DNA from: CAILKP01 sp038231815
GTDB taxonomy: Bacteria; Planctomycetota; Phycisphaerae; Phycisphaerales; UBA1924
Direction of reading: 5' to 3'
Length of the DNA stretch: 43,152 nucleotides
NCBI GenBank assembly: GCA_038231815.1
Contig: JBBRKQ010000029.1
Span: 1-43,152, forward strand
Part shown: positions 26,138 through 39,304 of the stretch, one piece after another
Numbering within the stretch: position 1 is the stretch's first letter
How the letters are laid out: the number at the start of each line of letters is the position of its first letter
The notes under the pieces: generated by a model
Database searches by the model: none
Told to the model about the DNA's origin: nothing
Seen by the model: only the letters and a program-made list of their open reading frames with translations
Translations under genes and position numbers: made by a program

Positions 26138-26977
26138 ATGGTCACGCTCAGCAGGTTAGTGCGATTCGCGGTGAATCCGCCGAGTCCATCACCTCAAGAA
26201 CTCGCTTCGCCCGGCGCCATTGACATCAACGGCTTCGCAGGAGTGCCCGCGATGCACGGGCTTGGCCGGCATTACGAGCTTGAGATTCTCTGCAGAGGCG
26301 AACCTGATCCCGCGACGGGGTATTTTTTAGACATCAAAGTCATCGACCGTGCGGCCCGCGCAACAGTGGTGCCAGCAATCACCGAAGCCTGCTGGAACAT
26401 GCCACACGCACAGCCGGAGCGAGTGCTAGCCAGCGCGATGAATGCGCTCAATTCCCAGCTCCGCGGCACGCTGTACAGCGCACGATGGATGCTCTCGCCC
26501 TATTACAGTGTAGAACTCAGTATGCAAAGTACCGGATTCCCATCAACCACCGCCCTAGTTCGCCAGCGCTTCGAGATCGCGGCGGCACACCGGCTAAACG
26601 CCCCCACTCTTACCGCTGAACAAAACCGGACCTATTTCGGCAAGTGCAACAATCCAAGCGGCCATGGCCACAACTACGTGATCGAGCCATGCTTGGCGGT
26701 GCCCGTCGGCCCGGACGCTGCACCCGCGGCGTTTACCGTTTCGCACCTCGAACGGCTTGTTGATCAAGCGATCATTCAGCCGTATGACCACAAACACCTG
26801 AACGTTGACACTGCTGCGTTTGATCAATCTAAACCGGGCGGCCTGAACCCAAGTGTCGAGAACATCGCAAAGGTCTTCTTTGAAGCGCTTTCGCCGCTGG
26901 TATCGACCAATGGCGTCACTCTGCACAGTATTCGTGTTTGGGAGACAGAGAAAACTTCGGCCAGCTATCCCGGATAG
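26138..26977 (+). CDS. 6-pyruvoyl-tetrahydropterin synthase-like protein with two domains
   Basis: A 279-residue protein made of two T-fold units. The C-terminal unit (about 140-279) is complete: zinc histidines H151 (IAAAHRL), H176 and H178 (GHGHNY), catalytic C170 in FGKCNNPSG, D217/H218 in DHKHLN and E269 in VWETEKTSASY. The FGKCNNPxGHGHNY form is closer to 6-pyruvoyl-tetrahydropterin synthases than to classic QueD. The N-terminal unit (about 4-130) follows the same pattern (GLGRHYELEI, FLDIKVIDRA) but has Leu and Arg where the two zinc histidines should be. It may make a pterin or the queuosine precursor; the substrate is not decided by the sequence. It converges with a kinase gene 26 nt away. 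Confidence 0.9.
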   Translation: MVTLSRLVRFAVNPPSPSPQELASPGAIDINGFAGVPAMHGLGRHYELEILCRGEPDPATGYFLDIKVIDRAARATVVPAITEACWNMPHAQPERVLASAMNALNSQLRGTLYSARWMLSPYYSVELSMQSTGFPSTTALVRQRFEIAAAHRLNAPTLTAEQNRTYFGKCNNPSGHGHNYVIEPCLAVPVGPDAAPAAFTVSHLERLVDQAIIQPYDHKHLNVDTAAFDQSKPGGLNPSVENIAKVFFEALSPLVSTNGVTLHSIRVWETEKTSASYPG

Positions 26978-27003
26978 TTGGCAGCGGTGTATCTGACGGA
27001 GGG

Positions 27004-29676
27004 TTACTTTCGTCTAGCTAGCATGTCGCTGATCGCATCGGCGATCGCGGTGAGCAACTGGTCGTCATCTTTGAGTGCGTCGGCAACTATCGGCAAGGCT
27101 CTGGCAATGTCAAGCAGTTGCATCGCTCGCATGGTGTTCCGCGTCTCGGCCATCATCAACGCCAGCGTAATGGCAACACGGCGATGCCGGGAGGGAACCT
27201 GCGAAGCTCTCAAGAGTGCGTTCTTCTCGATGCCCGCGAAGTACTCTGCCACGTCAATGTTCGGATCCACCGCCTTGAGTTTCTTGATCAGCTCTTGGGT
27301 GCGTGCCGCGACGGTCTGTAGCTCATCAAAGCCCACTATCGTCAGCCGGCCGATCATCCACTGCGTTCCGGCGAACTTCAGAAGCTCAATGTCTCCACGT
27401 TTTTGTGCAGCCGTAACGAGGTTGCTCGCAAGACGTTCAAAAAGAAAATCGGTGGGAAGTGGTAGTTCCATCAATTCCTCGACCGCCACCTTGAGTAGCC
27501 GGATCTGCTCTGCGGTATCCCCGGCTTGTTCGTAGGCAGCCGCTGCGGTGCCCTTGGCGGCAGCACGATTGAGGTGACCGCGGGCCCAGATTTTCTCGGA
27601 TCTTGCCACCAGCTCTGTAGAGAGGACTAGCACCTCCGCACCTTTTTTCTGACTGACTTTCCCGGAAATCACGTTGCCCATCGTTGCGACCACGCCTGCA
27701 CTGCTCTCGGGCAGTCGGTCCTTGACGGTGTCCAGCGCTTGGATCAATACAGACAACGCCTGCTCGTACTGCCCCTGACTCAGCAAGCTCGCCGCCAGTG
27801 AGTTTGAGGCCGTAAGGACGGTACGTGCCGCCGCCACCTCCAAGCCAGCGCCGGGCTGCAACAGAGCATGGCTCAGAATGGCGTGCAGCAGTGTTTGCGC
27901 CTCGGCGTGCGCACCCTGCTTCTGCATGCACTCAGCAAGCTCGGCTTTGGCGTCCAGCACGCTGAGCGGCATATGCCCGGATGCCTCAGCTCGGACCACC
28001 ATTTCGCGGTACAACCGCTCCGCCTGCGTGATGTCTCCCGACACCATTTCCAACGTCGCCTGATTCCGGATACTCGAGTAGTTCAGGCGCGCTGGCAACT
28101 CCGGGTGCGCGGCCAGCACCCGCGATGCTTCTTGCGACGCATCGCGAGCCGCCTCATATCGGGCGGCCTCGGTTAATGACTCGGCCAACTGATTCAACGT
28201 CAGCACCAAAATATCAGGGTCTGCCGCAAACCGGGTCTTGGCCGCCGAAACCGCATCCTCCAGCACCTCGACAAGCTTGACTTGGTGGCCACGCCTGCTG
28301 GGATTAGCTGCGGCGAACGTGTCCCGCACGATAAAGTCGCTTACGGCCTCTGTACGTGCCACCTCACGCTGGGCAAGCTCGCGGGCTTTTCGTTCCAACT
28401 CGGTCGCGGTGCGCTCCGCTTGTCCGGCGGCAACCGCCAGGTCCCGCTGATGATCGGCCTGAAAATACAGCACCGACATGCCGACCGCCGCACCCACAAC
28501 AACCAACGAAATGACGGCACCGGCCCCCACCAATAAGCGGTTGCGTCTGGCGAACATCCGAATCTGGTACGTCGCGCTGGCGGGGCGAGCGGTGATCGGC
28601 TCGTGATTCAGGAACCGACGAATATCCGCAGCGAATTCCGCGGCAGATCCGTACCGCATCGCCGCATCGTGGGCCATCGCCTTACTCACGATCGTCTCAA
28701 CGTCGCCGCGAACCAGCGGATTAATCGCGCTCGGTCGCACGGGCGCGGTCGTCAGGATCGTCCGCGTCGCTTCGTACACTGGCATAGCCGTCACGTTGTG
28801 CGGCAGCCGATCGCACAGGAGCTGGTAGAGAATCACCCCTAGCGCGTACACATCACTGCGCGTGTCAACCTGCCCGCCGGTGAGCTGCTCGGGGCTCATA
28901 TACGCCAACGTGCCTATGACTTGGCCAGTAGCAGTGGCCATCGAGGCATCACTGACAATCGCCTCCCCTTCACGGCGGGTAATGCGCGCCACACCAAAGT
29001 CAAGCACCTTTGGCTGCCCGGATGAATCAACTAAAATATTACCTGGCTTCAGATCGCGGTGAACCACGCCGCGCTGATGCGCATGAGCAATCGCATCGGC
29101 AACTTGGGCTACTAGTTCAAGTTTTTCTTTCTCATCCCGTCCAACGGCGAACTCATCAAGCGGTTTGCCCGCAATGAACTCCATCGCAAAGTACGGCTGC
29201 TCGGCGGTCTGCCCGCTAAGCCCGCACGCGGCAAACCGTCCCGACGCAAATATCTGGGCGATTCCAGGATGTCGCAATTGCGCCAGCGTTTCAGCCTCCA
29301 GTTCAAATCGGCGAAGCATCTGGCGGCTGGCCATTCCCGCCCGGATTACCTTCAGGGCCACTTCACGGCGCGGGTGCAACTGCTCGGCTTTGTATACCGT
29401 GCCCATACCCCCCTCTCCAAGCAGGCCCAGAATCCGGAAATCACCAAGCTCCGTCGGTGCTGCTTCCATCACAGCCATCCCCTCCCCAAGGGCCGGTTTC
29501 ACCATAAACGTCGAATCTTCCTCCGCAGCGGCCAGCAGTGATCGCACCTGCGCGAGCAGCTCAGGCTCAGCGCCACAGAGTTCAAGCAACAACGCCTCAC
29601 GCTCGCCGCTTGTCGCATCGATGATCCGTTCAAAAATTGTCTCGGCACGCGCAAACAGATTTTCACTGGGAGTCAT
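27004..29676 (-). CDS. Membrane Ser/Thr protein kinase, second ECF-linked copy
   Basis: About 890 residues. The ATG at 29676 has AAGGAG 6 nt upstream and lies 14 nt inside the sigma-factor gene, so the two are coupled; the frame to 29724 is not needed. Layout mirrors the kinase at 18463-21219: N-terminal helical segment, kinase domain with LLGEGGMGTVYKAEQ, VALK, HRDLKPGNILVD, DFGVARI and YMSPEQL; one membrane helix (LLVGAGAVISLVVVGAAVG); then a 470-residue helical repeat region, less regular than in the other kinase. All catalytic residues are kept. Probably a sensor kinase whose outer part binds protein or peptide signals. Confidence 0.95.
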   Translation of the reverse strand: MTPSENLFARAETIFERIIDATSGEREALLLELCGAEPELLAQVRSLLAAAEEDSTFMVKPALGEGMAVMEAAPTELGDFRILGLLGEGGMGTVYKAEQLHPRREVALKVIRAGMASRQMLRRFELEAETLAQLRHPGIAQIFASGRFAACGLSGQTAEQPYFAMEFIAGKPLDEFAVGRDEKEKLELVAQVADAIAHAHQRGVVHRDLKPGNILVDSSGQPKVLDFGVARITRREGEAIVSDASMATATGQVIGTLAYMSPEQLTGGQVDTRSDVYALGVILYQLLCDRLPHNVTAMPVYEATRTILTTAPVRPSAINPLVRGDVETIVSKAMAHDAAMRYGSAAEFAADIRRFLNHEPITARPASATYQIRMFARRNRLLVGAGAVISLVVVGAAVGMSVLYFQADHQRDLAVAAGQAERTATELERKARELAQREVARTEAVSDFIVRDTFAAANPSRRGHQVKLVEVLEDAVSAAKTRFAADPDILVLTLNQLAESLTEAARYEAARDASQEASRVLAAHPELPARLNYSSIRNQATLEMVSGDITQAERLYREMVVRAEASGHMPLSVLDAKAELAECMQKQGAHAEAQTLLHAILSHALLQPGAGLEVAAARTVLTASNSLAASLLSQGQYEQALSVLIQALDTVKDRLPESSAGVVATMGNVISGKVSQKKGAEVLVLSTELVARSEKIWARGHLNRAAAKGTAAAAYEQAGDTAEQIRLLKVAVEELMELPLPTDFLFERLASNLVTAAQKRGDIELLKFAGTQWMIGRLTIVGFDELQTVAARTQELIKKLKAVDPNIDVAEYFAGIEKNALLRASQVPSRHRRVAITLALMMAETRNTMRAMQLLDIARALPIVADALKDDDQLLTAIADAISDMLARRK

Positions 29677-30334
29677 CGGAGTCTCCTTCATCCACCCCTT
29701 CACCGGCTGCCCCGCGCGGCGCATCGCCCACTGCGTCCTTGCCTGGTCGCACGCGGGTCTTCAACCACGCTCGGGCAAACCGCCATTCACGCAGCACGGT
29801 GCGCTCGCTGATATTCATCGCAAAGCCGATTTGTTCCGGAGTCAAACCTGCGAAATATCGCAGCATCACAATCTGGTGTTTGCGGGCATCCATCGCCTCA
29901 AGTTCGCCAAGAACCTCATCAAGCCGCACCATTTCATCAGGGTCAGGCACGAGGCCATCACCCAGCTTCATCGCGGCGTCGTACTCGGCGGAGGCTCCCA
30001 GTTCGGCACGTTGAAGCCCACCACCGCGTTTGGCCGTGCTGCGCCGGCGGGAATAATCCACGAGCACATCACGCATCGCCTTGGCGGCGGATCCGAAAAA
30101 GTGCGCGCGTCCCTGCCACCCCGGCATCTCCCCCTGCTGGTTCACTAGTTTTAAAAAAGCCTCGTGCACTAACGCTGTTGGCTGGAGCGTGCCCCCCGGC
30201 GGGGTCTGCTTCAGCCTCGCCGCGGCCATTTGACGCAACTCGTTGTACACCAGCGGCAAAAGCTCAGCCGCCGCGGCGGAATCACCGTCGGCGGCCTTGT
30301 GCAGCAGCAGCGTGACTTGTTCGGCTCTGATCAC
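29663..30334 (-). CDS. ECF RNA polymerase sigma factor, second kinase-linked copy
   Basis: About 223 residues from a GTG; a TTG at 30346 would add four. Same planctomycetal ECF type as the gene at 21241-21840: LQPTALVHEAFLKLVNQ in region 2, RDVLVDYSRRRSTAKRG, and a region 4 helix-turn-helix around LTPEQIGFAMNISERTVLRE. The C-terminal tail is longer and acidic (DEGDSDDSQ). No anti-sigma factor is present. The kinase start lies within its last codons. A clear ribosome binding site is not seen for either start. Confidence 0.92.
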   Translation of the reverse strand: MIRAEQVTLLLHKAADGDSAAAAELLPLVYNELRQMAAARLKQTPPGGTLQPTALVHEAFLKLVNQQGEMPGWQGRAHFFGSAAKAMRDVLVDYSRRRSTAKRGGGLQRAELGASAEYDAAMKLGDGLVPDPDEMVRLDEVLGELEAMDARKHQIVMLRYFAGLTPEQIGFAMNISERTVLREWRFARAWLKTRVRPGKDAVGDAPRGAAGEGVDEGDSDDSQ

Positions 30335-30440
30335 GGAAGGGTACAACTCGGTGCTTAAGGGCGATGAAGTGTACCCGGCCCCGACCGCCCGGCAGCGAAC
30401 CGACTGATTCTAAAGAGCCGCCACAGCCGCCCAACCATTC

Positions 30441-30477
30441 AAGAAAACGGCCCCCGAAGAAAATCTTCGGGGGCCGT
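30441..30477 (-). terminator. Rho-independent terminator of rpoC
   Basis: A perfect 14-bp stem (arms 30447-30460 and 30464-30477) with a 3-nt loop, followed on the minus strand by TTTTCTT, about 29 nt after the rpoC stop. It ends the rplK-rpoC transcript. Confidence 0.95.
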
Positions 30478-30505
30478 AGCTTAATACAACGGGCTGGCAA
30501 GCACT

Positions 30506-33500
30506 TTACGCTGGCGTCGCGGAATTGCCGACGATCACATTGACCTCGCCGGCATCATCCAGCGGCAGATCGTCATCAAGGTCAAAGTCTTCGTCATCAT
30601 CGTTGCCGCTGCTTGGGGGCTCGCCGCTGGTGACGGCCTTGAGTGTGTGGTACGGCTTGAAGCCGGTACCCGCGGGGATGAGGTGACCGAGCAGGACGTT
30701 CTCCTTAAGTCCGACGAGCGTATCGCTGGCGGAACGGAGCGCAGCTTCGGTCAGCACCTTGGTGGTTTCCTGGAAGGATGCACCGGAGAGGAATGACTCG
30801 CTCTGCAGCGAGGCCTTGGTGATACCCAGCAGCAGAGTGCGACCTGTCGCCGGACGAGGCTTGCGCGTCTTGGCAACTTCGCGGCCCGCGGCCTCGGCCT
30901 TGAGGTTGGCTTCCTTGATCTCGCTCTTGGCCACCAGTGAGCCAACGGGCAAGTCGGTTCCACCGGCATCTTCAACCTTCATCAGGTCAGACAGGTCGTT
31001 GTTCTTCCTCTTGAACTCCCACTTGTCAACAACATCGAACGGGAGCAGGTCCGTATCACCCGGGTTCTCAACACGCACCTTGCGGAGCATCTGAGCCAGA
31101 ATGATCTCGATGTGCTTGTCGTTGATGACCACGCCCTGGGCGCGGTAAACGTTCTGCACTTCATCGAGCATGTATTCCCAAAGCTTCTCCTCACCTTGAA
31201 TGGAAAGGATTTCCTTGGGATCAAGCGGGCCTTCGGTCAGGGGCTGACCGGCCTCGACGTGGTCACCGGTGTGGACAAGCAGGGTCTTGTCGTTGGACAC
31301 ATGGTGGGCCTTGGCCAATTCCGGCGCGTGCTCGGGGATGACCATGATCGAGATCTTGCCCTTGCGCTTGTCGTTGTGGATCTCGACACGCCCGGTGATG
31401 ACCGCCATCGCGGCGGGGTCCTTGGGCTTGCGAGCCTCAAAGATCTCCGTTACACGGGGCAGACCACCGACGATGTCCTGCGAACCAGCAGCGCCGCGCG
31501 GCTGACGAGCGAGCATCTGGCCGGCCTCGACCTTCTGTCCGTCCTCAATGTCCAGGCGGGCCCGGGCAGGGAGGTAGTGGAAGTCGAGGATGTTGCCCTG
31601 CGCATCAAGGATGTTGATGGCCGGGTGCAACTGGCCCTTGTGCTCGATAATGACCTTGGCCTTCTTGCCTTGGCCCGCATCCTCGAGGCGGTAGGTTTCC
31701 TTCTCGATCAGGTCGATGAACTGGATCTTGCCGGTCTTCTCGGCCAGGATCGGAGCGCGGTGCGGATCCCACTTAAACAGCAGGTCGCCACGCTTGACGG
31801 TGGAGCCGTCCTTGAAGTACAGCCAAGCGCCGTACGGCACCTTCTGCTTCTCAAGCTCGCGGCCCTTGTCATCCAGCACGCCAACTTCAGCGTTGCGCTT
31901 CAGCACGATGAAGCAGTCAACATCATGCTCATCCTTTGTCGGGACGGCGTTGCAGTCGCGGTGCTCCAGCTTGCCGGGGTACAGGGCCTTGTACTCGGTG
32001 TCGGTCATAGACCGCTGACCGATACCACCGGTGTGGAACGTACGCATCGTTAGCTGGGTACCGGGCTCACCGATGGACTGTGCGGCGATGATGCCGACGG
32101 CCATACCCGGCTCGACCATGCGGCCAGTTGAGAGGTCCATGCCGTAATCCAGCATGGAGCAGCCGGTGCGGCTCTCAGAAGTGAGCGATGAACGCACTTC
32201 AACTGCATCGATGCCCAGAGCCTCGATAGCCTCTGCGATCTCGGCAGTGATCAGTTCGTTCTCACGGACAACTTCCTTGTCGCGGACGGGGTCCACGATC
32301 GTCTGCCGCGAGATACGGCCGATGACTTGGTCCCGCAGGGGCACATCAACGGTCTCACCCTTGTACTTGGCACGCTTGTAGATACCGCGCTTAGAGCCGC
32401 AGTCGTGTTCGGTAATGATGACCGACTGAGCCACATCGCAAAGCTTGCGGGTCATGTAACCCGAGTCGGCGGTTTTTAGAGCGGTGTCGGCCAGACCCTT
32501 GCGGGCGCCGTGGGTTGAAGAGAAGTACTCGAGGATCTTGAGGCCATCGCGGAAGTTCGAGCGGATCGGGGTTTCGATGATCGTGCCGTCGGGCTTGGCC
32601 ATCAGACCACGCATACCTGCGAGCTGCATGAGCTGGCTGACGTTACCGCGGGCACCCGAGTCGGACATCAGGTACACGGGGTTCAGGTACAGCGGGTTAC
32701 TCTTATCGTCCGAGGGCTTCTCGATGCCGTTCTTGTCACGGCGGTCGGTCTTGAGGGTGATCACCAGTTTCTTGGTAATCTCCTCGCGGCAGTGCGACCA
32801 GATGTCAAGCAACTGGTTGTATCGCTCGCGCTCGGTGATGATGCCACGCTCGTACATCTTCTCGACACGGTCGGCCTTCTTCTGGCTGTCAGCCAGCAGC
32901 TCGGCCTTCTCCTTGGGGATGCGCAGATCGGTGATGCCGAAGGACAAACCGGCGAGCGTGGACTGCTTAAAGCCGCACTCCTTGAGCTTGTCGAGCAGGT
33001 CGATCGTGGCGCCACGGCCCATAAGCGAGTAGCAATCGTCGATCACACGGGCGGCGCCCTTCTTGCCAAGGGCGCAGTTATAAAACGGCATGCCAGGGCG
33101 GAGGATGTCGGCGAACACCACACGGCCAACGGTGGTCCGAACACGCTTGTTGGCCAGCATGTCCTTGGGCACGGCGGTCTGTGCATCAACCATCTTGCTG
33201 AAGCCATCCATGCGCACGAGGATGTGCTCGTGCATGCCGACCTTGCGGTGCTCGAGCGCCAGCAGGGCTTCCTGGCGGCTCTTAAAGATCTTCAGGTCCT
33301 TGATCGGACGGTTGCGCTGATCCTCATCATCGCACGTGACGTAATACACGCCCATGACGATGTCCTGGCTGGGCGAGATGATGGGCTTGCCCGAGGCGGG
33401 CGAGAAGATGTTGTGCGTGCTCATCATCAGCACGTGGGCCTCGGCCTGAGCCTCGACCGACAGCGGAAGGTGAACGGCCATTTGGTCGCCGTCGAAGTCG

Positions 33501-34864
33501 GCGTTAAAGCCGGTACACACCAGCGGGTGCAGCCGGATGGCGTTGCCCTCGACCAGCACCGGCTCAAAGGCCTGAATACCCATTCGGTGGAGGGTCGGGG
33601 CGCGGTTTAGTAGCACGGGGTGCTGATAAATCACTTCTTCCAGAATGTCCCAGACTTCGGCATCGCGACGCTCGAGCATGCGCTTGGCAGACTTGATCGT
33701 GTCGGCGAGGCCGTGCTCCTTGAGCTTGCGGATGATGAACGGCTGGTACAACTCAAGGGCGATTTTCTTGGGAAGGCCGCACTGGTACAGCTTAAGTTCC
33801 GGACCGACGACGATGACCGAGCGGGCCGAATAATCGACGCGCTTACCAAGGAGATTCTCACGGAAGCGACCCTGCTTGCCCTTGATCATGTCCGTGATGG
33901 ACTTTAAGGCGCGGTTTGATGAACCCACGACGGGGCGGCGGCAGCGGCCGTTGTCAAACAACGCATCAACAGCCTGCTGAAGCATGCGCTTCTCGTTGCG
34001 AATGATGACCTCGGGGGCGTTTAGGTCAATCAACTTCTTCAGCCGGTTGTTGCGGTTGATGATGCGGCGGTATAGATCGTTCAGGTCGCTGGTGGCAAAG
34101 TTGCCGCTCTCCAGCAGAACCAGCGGGCGCAGATCGGGCGGGATCACGGGGATCACATCCATGATCAGCCAGGTCGGATCGTTGCTGCTGCCGCGAATCT
34201 GCTCGATAATCTTCAGCCGCTTGGCGTAGTCCTTGATCTTCTGCTTGCTCTTGGTGTCCTTGAGGTTCTGGCGCAGGATGCCGGCCTCGGCCGCCATGTC
34301 CATGCCCTTGAGCAGTTCGCGGATCGCATCAGCACCCATTCGCGCTGTAAAGGCGTTGGCGCCGTACTTGTCCTGCGCTTCACGGAAATCGTCCTCGGTC
34401 AGAACCTGCTTGTAACGCAGGTCGGTCGTGCCCGCATCCACCACCACGTAATCCTGGTAGTAAATCACCTTTTCGATGTCGCCCGTCTTCATCGCCAGCA
34501 GGTTGCCAAGGCGGCTGGGAATAGCCTTGAAGAACCAGATATGCACAATCGGCGCGGCCAAGTTGATGTGGCCAAAGCGCTTGCGACGCACGCGGGAGTG
34601 CGTGATTTTGACGCCGCACCGCTCGCAGATGATGCCCTTGTACTTGGTGCCGCGGTACTTGCCGCACGCGCACTCGTAGTCACGCTCTGGGCCGAAGATG
34701 CGCTCGCAGAACAGGCCGTCCTTCTCCGGGCGGTAGGTGCGGTAGTTGATGGTCTCGGGCTTTTTGACCTCGCCGTAGGACCAGGAGCGGATGTCGTTGG
34801 GGGAGGCCAGCGTGACTTTGACGCTTGCGAAGTCGTTGACGCGGTCGTAGATGATCTCGGCCAT
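30506..34864 (-). CDS. rpoC: RNA polymerase beta-prime subunit
   Basis: Catalytic subunit of RNA polymerase, 1452 residues, full length. It starts MAEIIYDRVND with GGTGA 7 nt upstream. Zinc site 1 is intact (C65, C67, C80, C83 in ECACGKYRG and CERCG). The metal-binding NADFDGDQMAVHLP is at about 453-465, and the bridge/trigger region GIIAAQSIGEPGTQLTMRTF follows. The second zinc site is odd: the first Cys (in EHDCGSKRG, near 821) is kept, but the later three-Cys cluster reads LTSESRTGCSMLDYG, with Ser and Asp at the usual Cys positions (see findings). The C-terminus is acidic. It lies 223 bp after rpoB, a wider spacer than usual, and ends in a strong terminator. Confidence 0.98.
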   Translation of the reverse strand: MAEIIYDRVNDFASVKVTLASPNDIRSWSYGEVKKPETINYRTYRPEKDGLFCERIFGPERDYECACGKYRGTKYKGIICERCGVKITHSRVRRKRFGHINLAAPIVHIWFFKAIPSRLGNLLAMKTGDIEKVIYYQDYVVVDAGTTDLRYKQVLTEDDFREAQDKYGANAFTARMGADAIRELLKGMDMAAEAGILRQNLKDTKSKQKIKDYAKRLKIIEQIRGSSNDPTWLIMDVIPVIPPDLRPLVLLESGNFATSDLNDLYRRIINRNNRLKKLIDLNAPEVIIRNEKRMLQQAVDALFDNGRCRRPVVGSSNRALKSITDMIKGKQGRFRENLLGKRVDYSARSVIVVGPELKLYQCGLPKKIALELYQPFIIRKLKEHGLADTIKSAKRMLERRDAEVWDILEEVIYQHPVLLNRAPTLHRMGIQAFEPVLVEGNAIRLHPLVCTGFNADFDGDQMAVHLPLSVEAQAEAHVLMMSTHNIFSPASGKPIISPSQDIVMGVYYVTCDDEDQRNRPIKDLKIFKSRQEALLALEHRKVGMHEHILVRMDGFSKMVDAQTAVPKDMLANKRVRTTVGRVVFADILRPGMPFYNCALGKKGAARVIDDCYSLMGRGATIDLLDKLKECGFKQSTLAGLSFGITDLRIPKEKAELLADSQKKADRVEKMYERGIITERERYNQLLDIWSHCREEITKKLVITLKTDRRDKNGIEKPSDDKSNPLYLNPVYLMSDSGARGNVSQLMQLAGMRGLMAKPDGTIIETPIRSNFRDGLKILEYFSSTHGARKGLADTALKTADSGYMTRKLCDVAQSVIITEHDCGSKRGIYKRAKYKGETVDVPLRDQVIGRISRQTIVDPVRDKEVVRENELITAEIAEAIEALGIDAVEVRSSLTSESRTGCSMLDYGMDLSTGRMVEPGMAVGIIAAQSIGEPGTQLTMRTFHTGGIGQRSMTDTEYKALYPGKLEHRDCNAVPTKDEHDVDCFIVLKRNAEVGVLDDKGRELEKQKVPYGAWLYFKDGSTVKRGDLLFKWDPHRAPILAEKTGKIQFIDLIEKETYRLEDAGQGKKAKVIIEHKGQLHPAINILDAQGNILDFHYLPARARLDIEDGQKVEAGQMLARQPRGAAGSQDIVGGLPRVTEIFEARKPKDPAAMAVITGRVEIHNDKRKGKISIMVIPEHAPELAKAHHVSNDKTLLVHTGDHVEAGQPLTEGPLDPKEILSIQGEEKLWEYMLDEVQNVYRAQGVVINDKHIEIILAQMLRKVRVENPGDTDLLPFDVVDKWEFKRKNNDLSDLMKVEDAGGTDLPVGSLVAKSEIKEANLKAEAAGREVAKTRKPRPATGRTLLLGITKASLQSESFLSGASFQETTKVLTEAALRSASDTLVGLKENVLLGHLIPAGTGFKPYHTLKAVTSGEPPSSGNDDDEDFDLDDDLPLDDAGEVNVIVGNSATPA

Positions 34865-35087
34865 GGGTCTTCACCTTTCAGCGGTGAGGCGATGTTCTGA
34901 ACCCGACGGCTTGCGGTCGCCGGATTCTGAAACAAACGCCAAGCGGGTAAAAATCTGCAAACGAGGACTAATTACTGTCGTGCCGCGGCTGACCGAATTG
35001 CGCCAGCCACGGGCGTGATGTCAAGCTTTCGAGTTCCGGGCGCTGCCGCCCGGAACCCGTCCTGACCTTTCCGGGTCCGGATGCTTT
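34865..35087 (-). promoter_or_regulatory. rpoB-rpoC spacer with a strong hairpin
   Basis: A 10-bp perfect hairpin GTTCCGGGCG/CGCCCGGAAC (35033-35056, loop CTGC) lies about 30 nt after the rpoB stop. No T-run follows on the minus strand, so it is more likely a processing or RNA-stability element than a terminator. No promoter for rpoC was recognised. Confidence 0.5.
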
Positions 35088-38939
<3,852 letters not shown>

Positions 38940-39304
38940 CGAATTAAACCTCGCGATGGAAACACCGATAGCCTGCCGCGTGAACAACTTCACGCTGAAG
39001 GTATCCGTGTAGGGTTAGTTCAAATTGTTTGGGATGCGCTCGTGCCGCATTGATGATGAGACTGTAGGCACCAACTTCCCCCATAGCAAGGGGGATGCCA
39101 AAGCCACCGCTTGACTGCCAAATGACTGTCAAGTTCGTCATGCTCCTGGGTTACCTAACCGGAACGAACGGACGTTCCGGCAAAAAAACGGACCCTTGCT
39201 TCCGCAAAGGCCCGTTTCAATTTTAGTGGATATGCAACATACTTATTCAACCGACACGATACTTCAAATCCTGCCGATGGACAATGTACGCCGCACCATC
39301 GGGA
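38940..39304 (-). promoter_or_regulatory. rplL-rpoB leader region
   Basis: About 365 bp between rplL and rpoB. In transcript order it holds the terminator/attenuator described separately, an 8-bp hairpin CCGGAACG/CGTTCCGG (39159-39180) and then about 200 nt up to rpoB. A 65-codon frame (38944-39141) ends 4 nt before the rpoB start, but its codon use is not like the neighbours and its ribosome site is too close to the ATG. No convincing rpoB promoter was found. Confidence 0.5.
39182..39217 (-). terminator. Terminator/attenuator between rplL and rpoB
   Basis: On the minus strand a 14-bp stem with two G-U pairs (arms 39186-39199 and 39204-39217), loop GGAA, is followed directly by a run of seven T (39182-39188). 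It lies 87 nt after the rplL stop and 243 nt before rpoB. E. coli also has an attenuator at this place, which lowers rpoBC expression relative to ribosomal proteins. Confidence 0.9.

Noticed and set aside
38944..39141. A 65-codon frame ending 4 nt before rpoB, a possible leader peptide.
   Set aside because: GGAG is only 1 nt from its ATG, third codon positions are not GC-biased like the neighbours, and nothing is recognisable. It is mentioned in the leader entry only.
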